Of a stretch of 64,000 nucleotides of DNA, positions 1-8,756 are shown piece by piece (position 1 is the stretch's first letter; each line of letters opens with the position of its first letter). This DNA is from Burkholderia sp. OK233. GTDB taxonomy: Bacteria > Pseudomonadota > Gammaproteobacteria > Burkholderiales > Burkholderiaceae. The position numbers and the translations under genes are program-made. The DNA is taken from the NCBI RefSeq assembly GCF_900230185.1, contig NZ_OCSR01000002.1, positions 496,001 through 560,000 on the forward strand, read 5' to 3'. The notes below the pieces were generated by a model. The model did not search any database, was not told where the DNA came from, and saw only the letters and a list, made by a program, of their open reading frames with translations.

Positions 1-1
1 T

Positions 2-976
2 GCACTCGCGGAGGCGGCCGCCGGCGCGCCGTATCTGACGGCGCTGCCGGTCGCGACGACGACGGCGATCCGCCAGGCCCGCTGCACGTCGCTTGCCGCG
101 GCCGGCTACGTGCACGGCAGCGACACGCAAACGCAGGCGAACGACGCACTCGCGCAGCTGCACGAGGCTGGCTATGAAGCCGATTCCGACCTCCTGCACG
201 CACCGATGTGGGACTCGCAGGCCGTGCCGGCCGTCGCTGTGACCTACGCCAACGCGTACACGAAGTCGAGCGTGATCGACAACCTGTGTGGTTTCAGTTT
301 CGGCACGACGAACCCGGCAACGGGCGCTGCTGGTTTTACGCCGGCCGTCTCGCCGATGGAGACTCTGTTCGGGCTGGGCAACGGTGTGCCGCCGACGAAC
401 GGCATCAGTCTCGTCTATAACATCACGCCACAAGGGGGAGCCGATCATCGGCTCGCGACGCCCGATGCAAGCTTCGTGGGTGCGGCATGCGTGCGCGCGT
501 TGTGGACAGATAGAGACCCGCGCATGCGGTCGAGTGTCGAGGCAATCCGCGTGAATGCGAACCTGCATGGGAAGCCCGCTATCGTCGTTCAGGGCCGTAG
601 CGATGCACTCGTGCCGATCAATCATGCTTCACGCGCTTATCTTGCGGCGAACAGCGTGAGGGAAGGCTCGCGCAGCCAGTTGTCGTTCTACGAGGTGACG
701 AACGGACAGCATTTCGACGCGTTCCTCGGCGTGCCGGGCTTCGACACACGCTTCGTGCCGGTCCACTACTACAACATCCAGGCGCTCAACCTGATGTGGA
801 GCCACCTGAAGAACGGCACGCCGCTGCCGCCGTCGCAGGTGATCCGCACGGTGCCGCGCGGCGGCAGCCCGGGCAATGCGCCGGCGTTGAGCGTGGTGGA
901 CCTGCCGGCCATCGTGGCGAACCCTGGTAGCAATGCGATCGGGGTGAGTCACGGGGTGGTAAACGTGCCGCACTGA
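2..976 (+). CDS. D-(-)-3-hydroxybutyrate oligomer hydrolase, 3' part
   Basis: The frame is open from the window edge to a TGA at 974-976, so about 324 C-terminal residues are present and the N-terminus lies outside. The protein resembles the Burkholderiaceae 3HB-oligomer hydrolases (3HBOH family), which cleave short hydroxybutyrate oligomers released from PHB into monomers. Visible support is the GRSDALVPINHA stretch near nt 593, expected to hold the acid residue of an alpha/beta-hydrolase triad, and NGQHFDAF near nt 704, expected to hold the histidine. The catalytic serine would lie upstream. An inverted repeat follows the stop. The family call is from remembered sequence pattern; the oligomer substrate is inferred from the family. 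Confidence 0.82.
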   Translation, partial: ALAEAAAGAPYLTALPVATTTAIRQARCTSLAAAGYVHGSDTQTQANDALAQLHEAGYEADSDLLHAPMWDSQAVPAVAVTYANAYTKSSVIDNLCGFSFGTTNPATGAAGFTPAVSPMETLFGLGNGVPPTNGISLVYNITPQGGADHRLATPDASFVGAACVRALWTDRDPRMRSSVEAIRVNANLHGKPAIVVQGRSDALVPINHASRAYLAANSVREGSRSQLSFYEVTNGQHFDAFLGVPGFDTRFVPVHYYNIQALNLMWSHLKNGTPLPPSQVIRTVPRGGSPGNAPALSVVDLPAIVANPGSNAIGVSHGVVNVPH

Positions 977-1402
977 AGGTGCGTTGTTTGATTCGTAACG
1001 GTAAACGGACTGTTACGAACACGGGCTGCCGCTGGCGGCCGACTATCTAGTACAGAGAGGCGTCCAGTATGGACAGGGCTGGCTGTTTGCAAAGGCCATG
1101 CCGGTCAATGAACTTATCCCCTGGCTTAACGAGAGCAGATCGACGCTTCAGCCGATCAATCACTAACCTCCTCCCAGCCACGATCGAGTTGGCTCCCCGA
1201 TACGCAGATCGCGAATCGAAACAACATGAAAGCTTCCTGACGCCAATCATTCATACGTGCGTGATTGAATGGTTGGCGCTTGTTGTAATGCAACCTCCGC
1301 GTGGCCCCCTGTTGTCGGATCGGATCAGCGCTGTCAAGCAGGTTGGATAAGCCGTCCCGGGCGCCGCGGTTATCTTTGCGTAACACTACTGGGAGCCACA
1401 CA
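977..1402. other. Intergenic, 426 bp, no convincing gene
   Basis: The stretch holds a perfect 8-bp inverted repeat (TTCGTAAC at 992-999, GTTACGAA at 1012-1019) just after the hydrolase stop. It has no following T-run, so a terminator is only possible. Short frames here have no signal peptide, recognisable domain or good ribosome site. The last part should carry the promoter of the phosphoesterase gene. Confidence 0.5.
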
Positions 1403-3088
1403 ATGCTTTGGCGTCGGATTGCCCTTTTTTCGCTCACGGCTGTTGCGCTTGCAACGACGGCTGCATGGAGCGCCAGCGACGACCACGACGGGGACCAGCA
1501 TGACTCCCGGCGGGATGATGTCCATACAGCCACACCCATCAAGCATCTGGTAGTGATCTATGGCGAGAACGTATCGTTCGATCACTACTTCGCGACCTAC
1601 CCGCATGCGGCAAATCCGTCAGGAGAACCTGCGTTTGCAGCGCAAGCCGGCACGCCAGAGGTGAACGGCTTATCGGGCACGTTGTTGACGGCCAACCCGA
1701 ACTATACGAACTCCGCCAATGGCACGGGCGCCGCCAATCCGTTCCGTCTCGATCGCACGCAGGCGGCCACAGCCGACCAGAACCATGCGTATACGGCTGA
1801 GCAGCAGGCATACGATAACGGCAAGGCAGACCTCTTTCCGAAATACACGGGCCACGGCACCAGCGGCAGCGCCGGCGCGTTCGGCACGGCCGGCCAGGTG
1901 ATGGGTTACTACGACGGCAATACGGTCACGGCGCTCTGGAACTATGCGCAGAACTTCGCGATGAGCGATAACGCCTATACAGCGACATATGGTCCGTCGA
2001 CGCCAGGCGCGCTCGAAGTCGTCTCAGGACAGACCAACGGCATGAAAGTCGTCCTGACGTCGAAGCAGCCCTCGACGGCCGGTTCGTATTACGTTAACGA
2101 CGGTCAAGGCGGATTCACGATGATCAACGACGTCGATCCTGCCTACGACCTGTGCTCGAGTACCACCGATACCGCGCAGATGACCGGTAAGAACATCGGC
2201 GACCTGCTCAACGCGCGCAACATTACGTGGGGCGGCTTCATGGGCGGCTTCAATCTGTCGACCACGAACAGCAACGGAACGACAGGATGCAAACGCAGCA
2301 CAACGTCACAAGTGGTCGGCGCCGGCACGGCCGACTACATTCCGCACCACAACTGGTTCCAGTACTACGCGTCGACGTCAAACCCGCAGCATTTGCGTCC
2401 CAGTTCGGTGTCGGCCATCGGGCATACCTACGGGGCACATCGCTCGACCGTCGATCCCGCGAATCACCAGTACGATATCGACGATTTCTATAGTGCTGTT
2501 CAAGCTGGCAATTTCCCTGCGGTGAGCTTCCTGAAGGCGCCTGCCTATGAGGACGGTCACGCCGGGTACTCGGACCCGCTTGACGAGCAGGCGTTCGTTA
2601 CGAAGGTCGTCAACTTCCTGCAACAGCAACCGGATTGGCGTGACACGGCCGTTATCGTGGCATGGGATGACTCCGACGGCTGGTACGACCACGCATACGC
2701 GCTGCCGACGAGCGCTTCGTTCGACTCGGTCGCGGATCAGTTGACCGGTCCAGGTATTTGCGGCTCAGGCACCGGACCCGACGGGTTGAACGGCAAACCG
2801 GTGAACGGCCGGTGCGGTCCCGGTACCCGCATCCCGTTTGTTGTGATTTCGCCATGGGCGAAACAGAACTACGTCGACCATACGCCGATCGATCAGTCGT
2901 CAGTAGTGCGTTTCATCGAAGACAACTGGCTTGATGGCAACCGGATCGGAGGCGGCTCGTTCGACGCGAAGGCGGGCAGTATCACGGGCATGTTCGATTT
3001 CAACCGCCGCCACGATGAGCACCGGGAGACCAGGCTCTACCTCGATCCGGCCTCTGGCTTGCCCGTCAAGACGCCTCCATCCATCTGA
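1403..3088 (+). CDS. Exported phosphoesterase (phospholipase C / acid phosphatase family)
   Basis: This 561-residue protein has the hallmarks of the phosphoesterase family PF04185, which hydrolyses phosphomonoesters or phospholipids outside the cytoplasm. The metal-site motif VIYGENVSFDHYF is near residue 51, WDDSDGWYDH near 420 and GTRIPFVVISPWAK near 472. The start at 1403 is preferred to an upstream in-frame start because it gives a clean signal peptide (MLWRRIALFSLTAVALATT, then AAWSA) and has GGGAG about 8 nt upstream. A strong hairpin follows at 3125-3155. It stands alone between unrelated genes. Whether the substrate is phosphatidylcholine or a phosphomonoester cannot be read from the sequence. 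Confidence 0.85.
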   Translation: MLWRRIALFSLTAVALATTAAWSASDDHDGDQHDSRRDDVHTATPIKHLVVIYGENVSFDHYFATYPHAANPSGEPAFAAQAGTPEVNGLSGTLLTANPNYTNSANGTGAANPFRLDRTQAATADQNHAYTAEQQAYDNGKADLFPKYTGHGTSGSAGAFGTAGQVMGYYDGNTVTALWNYAQNFAMSDNAYTATYGPSTPGALEVVSGQTNGMKVVLTSKQPSTAGSYYVNDGQGGFTMINDVDPAYDLCSSTTDTAQMTGKNIGDLLNARNITWGGFMGGFNLSTTNSNGTTGCKRSTTSQVVGAGTADYIPHHNWFQYYASTSNPQHLRPSSVSAIGHTYGAHRSTVDPANHQYDIDDFYSAVQAGNFPAVSFLKAPAYEDGHAGYSDPLDEQAFVTKVVNFLQQQPDWRDTAVIVAWDDSDGWYDHAYALPTSASFDSVADQLTGPGICGSGTGPDGLNGKPVNGRCGPGTRIPFVVISPWAKQNYVDHTPIDQSSVVRFIEDNWLDGNRIGGGSFDAKAGSITGMFDFNRRHDEHRETRLYLDPASGLPVKTPPSI

Positions 3089-3124
3089 CACGTAACGCTT
3101 GTCCTTCCGACGATGAATGTCTTG

Positions 3125-3155
3125 CGCCGCAGCCCGCTATCGCCGGGCTGCGGCG
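3125..3155 (+). terminator. Probable intrinsic terminator after the phosphoesterase gene
   Basis: A 12-bp stem (CGCCGCAGCCCG, closing with CGGGCTGCGGCG) with a 7-nt loop is followed by GTTTC. The stem is very stable but the T-run is short, so it may also act as a 3'-end stabiliser. Confidence 0.5.
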
Positions 3156-3307
3156 GTTTCGCTGATCGATCATATGTTGGGCTGCCATCCATGCCCGACC
3201 GGGGTGCTGCGTACCGGAAATATCACTTCGAACCGACAGCGATACATTCAGCGGCAGCGGGCTGAAGACATCACGGACACGAACTATCGGACGTCCTGCC
3301 GGCTGCT

Positions 3308-4228
3308 TCATTTTCTTCCGCCTGAATCGCCAACGAGTTGCCCTTTCAACAGCGCCTCGAGCCAGTCAGCGAATACCTGAACTCTGCGCGATAAATGCTG
3401 CCGGTGCGGATAGAGCAAGGTCATCGGCATCGGCGCAGCCCGGTATTCGGGCATCACCTCGATCAGTTCGCCGGCGCGCAGATGCTGCTGCACATCGTAC
3501 GCAGGAATCTGGATCAAGCCGAGTCCCGCAAGGCAGCACGCGATATACGCCTCGGCGCTGTTGACGCTCACGCGGCCTTGCGTTGTCAACGTCCTCACGG
3601 TTTCGCCATCGAGCCACTCCCAGGGCGCAATACGGCCGCTCGATGGCGACGCATAGTGGACGGCGTGGTGGGTTGCCAGATCGCCGGGCGTGCGAGGCGT
3701 GCCGCGCCGGGACAAATAGAGTGGGCTCGCAACATTGATCAACGGCAGATTGCCGATGGGCCGCGCGATCGTGCCGGAATCGTGCAACTTGCCTACGCGA
3801 AGCGCGCAATCGACACGCTCTTCGACAAGGTCGATCGCGCGATCGGTCAGGCCGAGTTCGATATCGATTTTCGGAAAGGCGACGAGGAATGCCGGCAGCG
3901 CGGGTGCGATGATCAGCCGGCCGATACGGCCCGGCACGTCGACGCGCAGCACGCCGCTCGGTCCTACCGATGTCTGCCGGAACAGGTTCTCGGTCTCTTC
4001 GACATCGGCGATCAGGCGCAGGCAGCGCTCATAGAGCGCGGCGCCGTCCTGGGTCGGCGACACCTTACGCGTTGTCCGATGCAGCAGCCGGGCGCCGATC
4101 CGCCCTTCCAGCTCATGGATCGCCGCGGATACCGACGAGCGCGGCATGCCGAGCGTGTCCGCCGCGCGCGTGAAATTCGCGCATTCGACAACGCGAGCGA
4201 ACACGCGAAACAGGTCAATACGATCCAC
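3308..4228 (-). CDS. LysR-family transcriptional regulator
   Basis: A LysR-type regulator of 306 residues with the N-terminal winged helix-turn-helix (FARVVECANFTRAADTLGMP, then SSVSAAIHELE) and the usual effector-binding domain ending at the normal family length. I place the start at the GTG at 4228 because AAGGTG lies about 6 nt upstream and the protein then begins MDRIDLFRVF as in relatives; another in-frame GTG is at 4237. It is divergent from an SDR gene, with a near-perfect palindrome at 4367-4389 between them. By the usual LysR arrangement it probably regulates itself and that SDR. Effector unknown. Confidence 0.88.
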   Translation of the reverse strand: MDRIDLFRVFARVVECANFTRAADTLGMPRSSVSAAIHELEGRIGARLLHRTTRKVSPTQDGAALYERCLRLIADVEETENLFRQTSVGPSGVLRVDVPGRIGRLIIAPALPAFLVAFPKIDIELGLTDRAIDLVEERVDCALRVGKLHDSGTIARPIGNLPLINVASPLYLSRRGTPRTPGDLATHHAVHYASPSSGRIAPWEWLDGETVRTLTTQGRVSVNSAEAYIACCLAGLGLIQIPAYDVQQHLRAGELIEVMPEYRAAPMPMTLLYPHRQHLSRRVQVFADWLEALLKGQLVGDSGGRK

Positions 4229-4366
4229 GGTCCGCACCTTCGCGTGTGCGCAGTTCGATGTCGTATCGAGCTTGCTGCGCGGGATGCAGTTCGCCGCTCC
4301 GGCATGCGCGCGCGCCGCCGCTCTCGTTCATCGTCATGTCCGCCCACCCTTTTCCACTGTTCGACT

Positions 4367-4389
4367 TTTCTGACCAGTGATGTCAGAAA
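4367..4389. promoter_or_regulatory. Palindromic operator candidate between LysR and SDR
   Basis: TTTCTGAC (4367-4374) and GTCAGAAA (4382-4389) form a perfect 8-bp inverted repeat with a 7-nt spacer in the divergent promoter region. Size, symmetry and placement suit a LysR-type binding site. No footprint data; inference from position. Confidence 0.5.
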
Positions 4390-4474
4390 CAGTAGGTTTA
4401 AATGATTTTCCTAGAATATATCATCCAGCAGGATGAGAGGCTGCATCGGGCGGCTTCGGTACTGGGGATGGACC

Positions 4475-5248
4475 ATGGCAAACCACAGCATCAAAGGTAA
4501 AACCGTCGTGATCGCGGGCGGGGCGAAAAATCTCGGTGGACTGATTGCGCGGGACCTCGCTGCACAGGGCGCCAAGGCAGTGGCGATCCATTACAACAGC
4601 GCGAGCTCGAAGGCTGCAGCAGACGAGACACTTGCCGCGATCGAGGCGGCGGGCGCCAGGGCGGTCGCGTTCCAGGCGGATCTGACCTCGGCCGGTGCGA
4701 TCGAGAAGCTGTTCTCGGATGTCGTCGCCGCCGTCGGCCGCCCCGATATTGCGATCAATACGGTAGGCAAGGTGTTGAAGAAGCCGTTCGTGGACATCAC
4801 CGAGGCTGAGTACGATGAAATGACTGCGGTCAATTCAAAGTCTGCGTTCTTCTTCCTCAAAGAAGCAGGCAAGCACGTCAATGACAACGGCAAGATCGTC
4901 ACGCTCGTCACGTCGCTGCTCGGCGCGTTCACACCGTTTTACGCTGCGTATGCGGGCACCAAGGCACCGGTCGAGCATTTCACGCGCGCGGCGGCCAGGG
5001 AATTCGGCGCGCGTGGCATCTCGGTGACAGCCATCGGACCCGGACCCATGGACACGCCGTTCTTCTATCCCGCCGAAGGCGCGGACGCGGTGGCTTACCA
5101 CAAGACCGCCGCCGCACTTTCACCGTTCTCCACGACTGGTTTGACCGATCCAGGGGATGTGGTGCCCTTCATCCGCCATCTGGTTAGCGATGGGTGGTGG
5201 ATTACTGGGCAGACCATTCTGATCAACGGCGGTTATACGACCAAGTAA
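4475..5248 (+). CDS. SDR family oxidoreductase
   Basis: A classical short-chain dehydrogenase of 257 residues. It has a nucleotide-binding glycine motif near the N-terminus (VVIAGGAKNLGG), an NTVGK stretch at the usual NAG position, a serine in TSLLGAF, and the catalytic YAGTK. The C-terminal ITGQTILINGGY is typical of the family. I use the ATG at 4475 (MANHSIKGKTV), with GGGGA about 7 nt upstream; an earlier in-frame start at 4433 would add an unlikely basic leader. It is transcribed away from the LysR gene at 3308-4228, probably its regulator. Substrate unknown; NAD(P)-dependent alcohol or carbonyl oxidoreduction is the family chemistry. Confidence 0.88.
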   Translation: MANHSIKGKTVVIAGGAKNLGGLIARDLAAQGAKAVAIHYNSASSKAAADETLAAIEAAGARAVAFQADLTSAGAIEKLFSDVVAAVGRPDIAINTVGKVLKKPFVDITEAEYDEMTAVNSKSAFFFLKEAGKHVNDNGKIVTLVTSLLGAFTPFYAAYAGTKAPVEHFTRAAAREFGARGISVTAIGPGPMDTPFFYPAEGADAVAYHKTAAALSPFSTTGLTDPGDVVPFIRHLVSDGWWITGQTILINGGYTTK

Positions 5249-5380
5249 GCGATCAAGTAAGCGAGCGAATGAAGTCACTCTCTTTTTCGCGACGCTGCCC
5301 GGCATTCCGCCTGGGCAGCGTCACTGAATTGAACGCCGCCGCGCGCAATACCGTCAGGAGCGTGCCACGCTTTGGCAACG

Positions 5381-5902
5381 TCATGACTTACCGAACGACC
5401 AATAGCTCCGAGCCGCCTTGGGCCGGGAGCGCAGCAGCAGATAGAAGGCGGCAACGTGCGTAATCATCAACAGAGGCACGTAGATGATAGGAATCGCGTA
5501 CGTAGTGCCAAATTCTCCTGCACGCGCAGGAAGATCGGCCTGAATAGCGTGGAAGTAGTCGACGATGAGGTCAGTCGTTCCCACAAGATTGAAGGCCACG
5601 ACGAACAGCCAGAAGAGCGGGCGTCTTCCTGCTGCGAGTAGCGCCAGCATCGCCAGAACGCCCGTTGCGAAGTCGCCGTATGCGGCGAACGCGGCGAAGC
5701 TGGCAGGCAGATTGGGACTGACGACGCCCGGCAGAATGAAGACCAGCCCGAAGAAACGGAAGCTGTGCAAGGTGGCGATGGCGCGTTGCGCTTCGAATGG
5801 GTCCATCGATTTGAGCCTGGGCCAGACGTATACGCGAAAGCAAAGCAGCCAGGCGACATAGCCCAGAATAAGCTGCGTTTGGAAGATAAGTTCCGGTGAC
5901 AT
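5381..5902 (-). CDS. Uncharacterised four-helix membrane protein
   Basis: A 173-residue hydrophobic protein with about four predicted transmembrane segments (roughly residues 8-28, 50-68, 80-112 and 138-158). I recognise no catalytic motif. It has a good ribosome site (GGAGG before the ATG at 5902). It is the last gene of a minus-strand run of methyltransferase (6803-7633), membrane protein (5952-6782) and this gene, with gaps of 20 and 49 bp, so co-transcription is likely. Function unknown. Confidence 0.75.
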   Translation of the reverse strand: MSPELIFQTQLILGYVAWLLCFRVYVWPRLKSMDPFEAQRAIATLHSFRFFGLVFILPGVVSPNLPASFAAFAAYGDFATGVLAMLALLAAGRRPLFWLFVVAFNLVGTTDLIVDYFHAIQADLPARAGEFGTTYAIPIIYVPLLMITHVAAFYLLLRSRPKAARSYWSFGKS

Positions 5903-5951
5903 GTTGCCTCCAGTGAGGTGTTGTCTGGCGCATTGAAGGATAGGAAGAAGA

Positions 5952-6782
5952 TCAGCCGGCGCGTCGTCGGATCAGCTGGCGCAGCGAGAGCACGTGCAGC
6001 AGAATCGAACCCGGCACCACGAAAGCAGGGGTCAGCACATCCGGATAAGCGCCGGCGCCAATGCTCGGCACGCTCTGAACGATCAACTGGAACCGGCCGG
6101 GCGAGGTGATCATCCCCAAGGCAATCGCGACGGCGAAGTCGGCGAGGCCGAAGATGTTCCAGGCGATCGCCGCCTTGCGCCCCTGAGCTGTACCGCTCGC
6201 CACGGCGATTGCCGCCGGCACGGTGAACAGGCCGGTCAACAGATCGCCAATTCCCGCCGGCAACGCGAACACGCCGGGCAGCACCCCATGCAGCCAGGCA
6301 GCGAGAGCCCAGCTGCCAAATACGCGGTAAAGCTGAAGAGCGACAAGCCAGGTCGCCGGCATCGCATCGAGCACCTGCCCCACCCTCTTCGATAAAAGCA
6401 ACAGCGGCGCGCCGATCATCACCGGCAAGAAGATCGCCAACGGCAACAACGGCAACGGTGAGGCGCCCGTGAGGAATACGCCATTGATCGCTGCGCTCCA
6501 GGCGCAAGCGAACCAAAGCGTGTCTGGGATCATGACCGCCAGCCAGGTCGTGCGGCGTTGGCCCGGCGTCAGGTCCGTGCTTTCGAGGCCGAGCCACAAA
6601 CCGACAGCGATAAACCCATGGGCCATTAGTTGATGGGCTGTGGTCGGAACGCCGCTGGTCGGGATAATCGGCTTCCAGTAGATCAACACAATCCACAGCA
6701 CCGCCAACGGGATGAGCCAAAGCAGGCTGCGCCAGGCGGGACGCGGCGGGACGATACCAGTGGGAACAGGGGTGGCGGCCAT
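5952..6782 (-). CDS. Uncharacterised polytopic membrane protein
   Basis: A 276-residue protein with seven or eight hydrophobic segments, starting MAATPVPTGIVPPRPAWRSL. The frame is open further upstream, but that extension runs antisense-like through the methyltransferase gene, so the start is set at 6782, where GGAG precedes the ATG. It begins 20 bp after the methyltransferase stop, suggesting one transcript. No family is recognised with confidence, and there are no obvious transport or catalytic residues. Confidence 0.78.
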   Translation of the reverse strand: MAATPVPTGIVPPRPAWRSLLWLIPLAVLWIVLIYWKPIIPTSGVPTTAHQLMAHGFIAVGLWLGLESTDLTPGQRRTTWLAVMIPDTLWFACAWSAAINGVFLTGASPLPLLPLAIFLPVMIGAPLLLLSKRVGQVLDAMPATWLVALQLYRVFGSWALAAWLHGVLPGVFALPAGIGDLLTGLFTVPAAIAVASGTAQGRKAAIAWNIFGLADFAVAIALGMITSPGRFQLIVQSVPSIGAGAYPDVLTPAFVVPGSILLHVLSLRQLIRRRAG

Positions 6783-6802
6783 CAGCGGTTCTCCAGGTGA
6801 AC

Positions 6803-7633
6803 TCAGGGCTTCGTGGATGCGGCCTCGAACACCGCGGTGAGAATGCCGAGTCGGCCTTCCAGGAGATTTCGCGCCAGGTTGGTGAAAAGCTGTGCGAAGT
6901 CCGGCCCCATCACCACGCCGAGATCTGGCGAGGGCAGCGGGCCTGACGCACGCAGTTGGGTGAGCCAGGCCCTGGCGGCCTCGGTGTCGTTTTGACATGC
7001 CAGCGTGCGGAAACCTGCTTGTTCGATCGCTTCGCGCGTGGCATCGGCCGTCAGGAGAAAGCTTGCTGTCGGCGTTCGCGCCCAGGGAACGGGGTAGTAC
7101 GGTTCGCTGCCGTTTGCGACGACGTCGAACGTCGCAAACCTGCCGCATGGCTTCAGCACGCGTTCAATCTCGCGGTAAAGACGTGCGCGGTCGGAGATGT
7201 TCATCGCCACGTGCTGCAGCAATACGGCGTCGAAACGGTTGCCTTCGAAGGGAAGTTCGAGCGCGCTGGCGGTATGAAACGAAACCTGTTCGCTCTGCCC
7301 GGTGCGCCGGGTGAGATAGCGTGCGGCATCCACGAACGGTTCGCTGAGGTCGATGCCCGTCACCTGGCAGCCATAGGTTGCAGCCAGAAAACGGGCCGGC
7401 CCGCCAATGCCCGAACCGACGTCCAGCACCGACATATCGGTGGTGATCCCGGCCAATTTGGCAAGCTCGGTGGTGGCAGCAAGCCCACGTGTGTGAAACT
7501 GGTCGAGGGCGCCCAGTTGCTGCGGTGTGAGCCGCTGATCTTCCGGCCCAAAGACCGTGAGCGCCATCTTCAGCCGCTCGGTCAGGCCGGTCGCGCGATA
7601 GTGATCTCGCACGCTATCAAGTGCATCAGTCAT
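6803..7633 (-). CDS. Class I SAM-dependent methyltransferase
   Basis: A 276-residue methyltransferase. The SAM-binding motif I is VLDVGSGIGGPARFLA around residue 67, followed by an acidic loop (VTGIDLSEPFVDAAR) and VLKPCGRFATFDVV as the later motif. The sequence is of the UbiE/sterol-methyltransferase type that modifies small lipophilic molecules. I use the ATG at 7633 with GGAGG upstream; a longer frame to 7750 lacks support. It leads an operon with two membrane proteins and is divergent from a LysR gene (7765-8721), the likely regulator. Substrate unknown. Confidence 0.85.
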   Translation of the reverse strand: MTDALDSVRDHYRATGLTERLKMALTVFGPEDQRLTPQQLGALDQFHTRGLAATTELAKLAGITTDMSVLDVGSGIGGPARFLAATYGCQVTGIDLSEPFVDAARYLTRRTGQSEQVSFHTASALELPFEGNRFDAVLLQHVAMNISDRARLYREIERVLKPCGRFATFDVVANGSEPYYPVPWARTPTASFLLTADATREAIEQAGFRTLACQNDTEAARAWLTQLRASGPLPSPDLGVVMGPDFAQLFTNLARNLLEGRLGILTAVFEAASTKP

Positions 7634-7764
7634 TGCGGAGTTCCTCCACGGTCTTAGCGGATGGTTCAGGGCTTGCGAGTCGACATCGGCATGCCCCCTC
7701 GTCTGCAGGTGTAGGTGTACCATGGCCTCTCGCGAGCGACTATTCATCACAATGTTGACGGGCT

Positions 7765-8721
7765 ATGAAGCAGAACTTCACAGTCAGGCAAGGCGCGCTC
7801 GATGGCGTGGAGGTGTTCCTGAGCGTGGCCCAGCATCGCAGTTTTCGCCGGGCCGCCGCGGAACTCGGGGTGACACCGTCCGCCGTCAGCCAGACGGTGC
7901 GTGTACTTGAAGCGCGCATTGGCGCAGCGCTCTTCATACGCACCACGCGTAGCGTCGGCCTGACCGAAGCTGGCGAACGGTTTCTTTCACACGCAAAGCC
8001 TGCCTTCGACGAGCTTGTCGCCGCGAGTGAGGTTGCGCGCGGACTGGGCCAACGGCCCACCGGATTGTTGCGTCTTTCAGTGCCGCGCGCGGTGATGCCG
8101 ATCCTGCTGGAACCACTCATTGCATCCTTCTGCCAGGCTTATCCCGAGGTCGAAGTGGAGATCTCCACCAGCAAGGAGCTGATCGATCTCGCAGCGGAAG
8201 GGTTCGACGCCGGCATCCGGCTGGGTCAGTTCGTCGACGCCGACATGGTCGCCGTACCGTTGACGCCACCGTTTCGTCTCATCGTCGTGGGCAGCCCGGC
8301 CTACTTCGCAGGGCGCCGCCGGCCCAGACACACGGACGATCTGCGCCAACACGCATGCTTGCGGTGGCGGCGATCCAGCGGCGCGCTCGCGCTATGGTCA
8401 TTCAACGATAACGGCCACGCAATCGAGATCGCCGTCTCCGGCCCCCTCATCGCCAATGATTTTTCCACCATGCTTGGCGCGGCAGTCGAAGGCATGGGCC
8501 TTGCGCAGCTACCCGAGCCGATGGCCGCTGAAGGGTTGAGAGCGGGAAAACTAGTGCACGTGCTGGAGTCGTTCGCGCCAGTGATGCCGGGCGTGTTTCT
8601 CTACTATCCAGACCGCCGGCAGGTCATGCCGAAGCTGCGCGCCTTCATTGATCATGTGAAGAGCCGCCCGGCAAGCCAAAGCCAAGTGACATCAACTCCA
8701 GGGCTTCCAGAGTCGACGTAG
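7765..8721 (+). CDS. LysR-family transcriptional regulator
   Basis: A 318-residue LysR regulator. Its winged helix-turn-helix includes FRRAAAELGVTPSAVSQTVR, followed by the RIGAALFIRTTRSVGLTEAG segment and a standard effector domain. It is divergent from the methyltransferase operon, with a 131-bp gap, and converges on the next LysR gene. Control of the methyltransferase operon is inferred from the arrangement. Confidence 0.88.
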   Translation: MKQNFTVRQGALDGVEVFLSVAQHRSFRRAAAELGVTPSAVSQTVRVLEARIGAALFIRTTRSVGLTEAGERFLSHAKPAFDELVAASEVARGLGQRPTGLLRLSVPRAVMPILLEPLIASFCQAYPEVEVEISTSKELIDLAAEGFDAGIRLGQFVDADMVAVPLTPPFRLIVVGSPAYFAGRRRPRHTDDLRQHACLRWRRSSGALALWSFNDNGHAIEIAVSGPLIANDFSTMLGAAVEGMGLAQLPEPMAAEGLRAGKLVHVLESFAPVMPGVFLYYPDRRQVMPKLRAFIDHVKSRPASQSQVTSTPGLPEST

Positions 8722-8756
8722 CCGCGGCGACACGTCCATTCAATGCGTGGCATCAG

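Noticed and set aside
1069-1350. Open frame of 93 codons upstream of the phosphoesterase
   Set aside because: No recognisable domain, signal or good ribosome site; its composition looks like chance frame in intergenic DNA.
3395-4405. Long plus-strand frame of 336 codons over the LysR gene
   Set aside because: Antisense shadow of a clear LysR gene; Arg/His/Gln-rich translation with no domain.
5467-6720. 417-codon minus-strand frame overlapping two membrane protein genes
   Set aside because: Overlaps both in another frame; Arg/Ser-rich with no family; the hydrophobic frames have proper ribosome sites.
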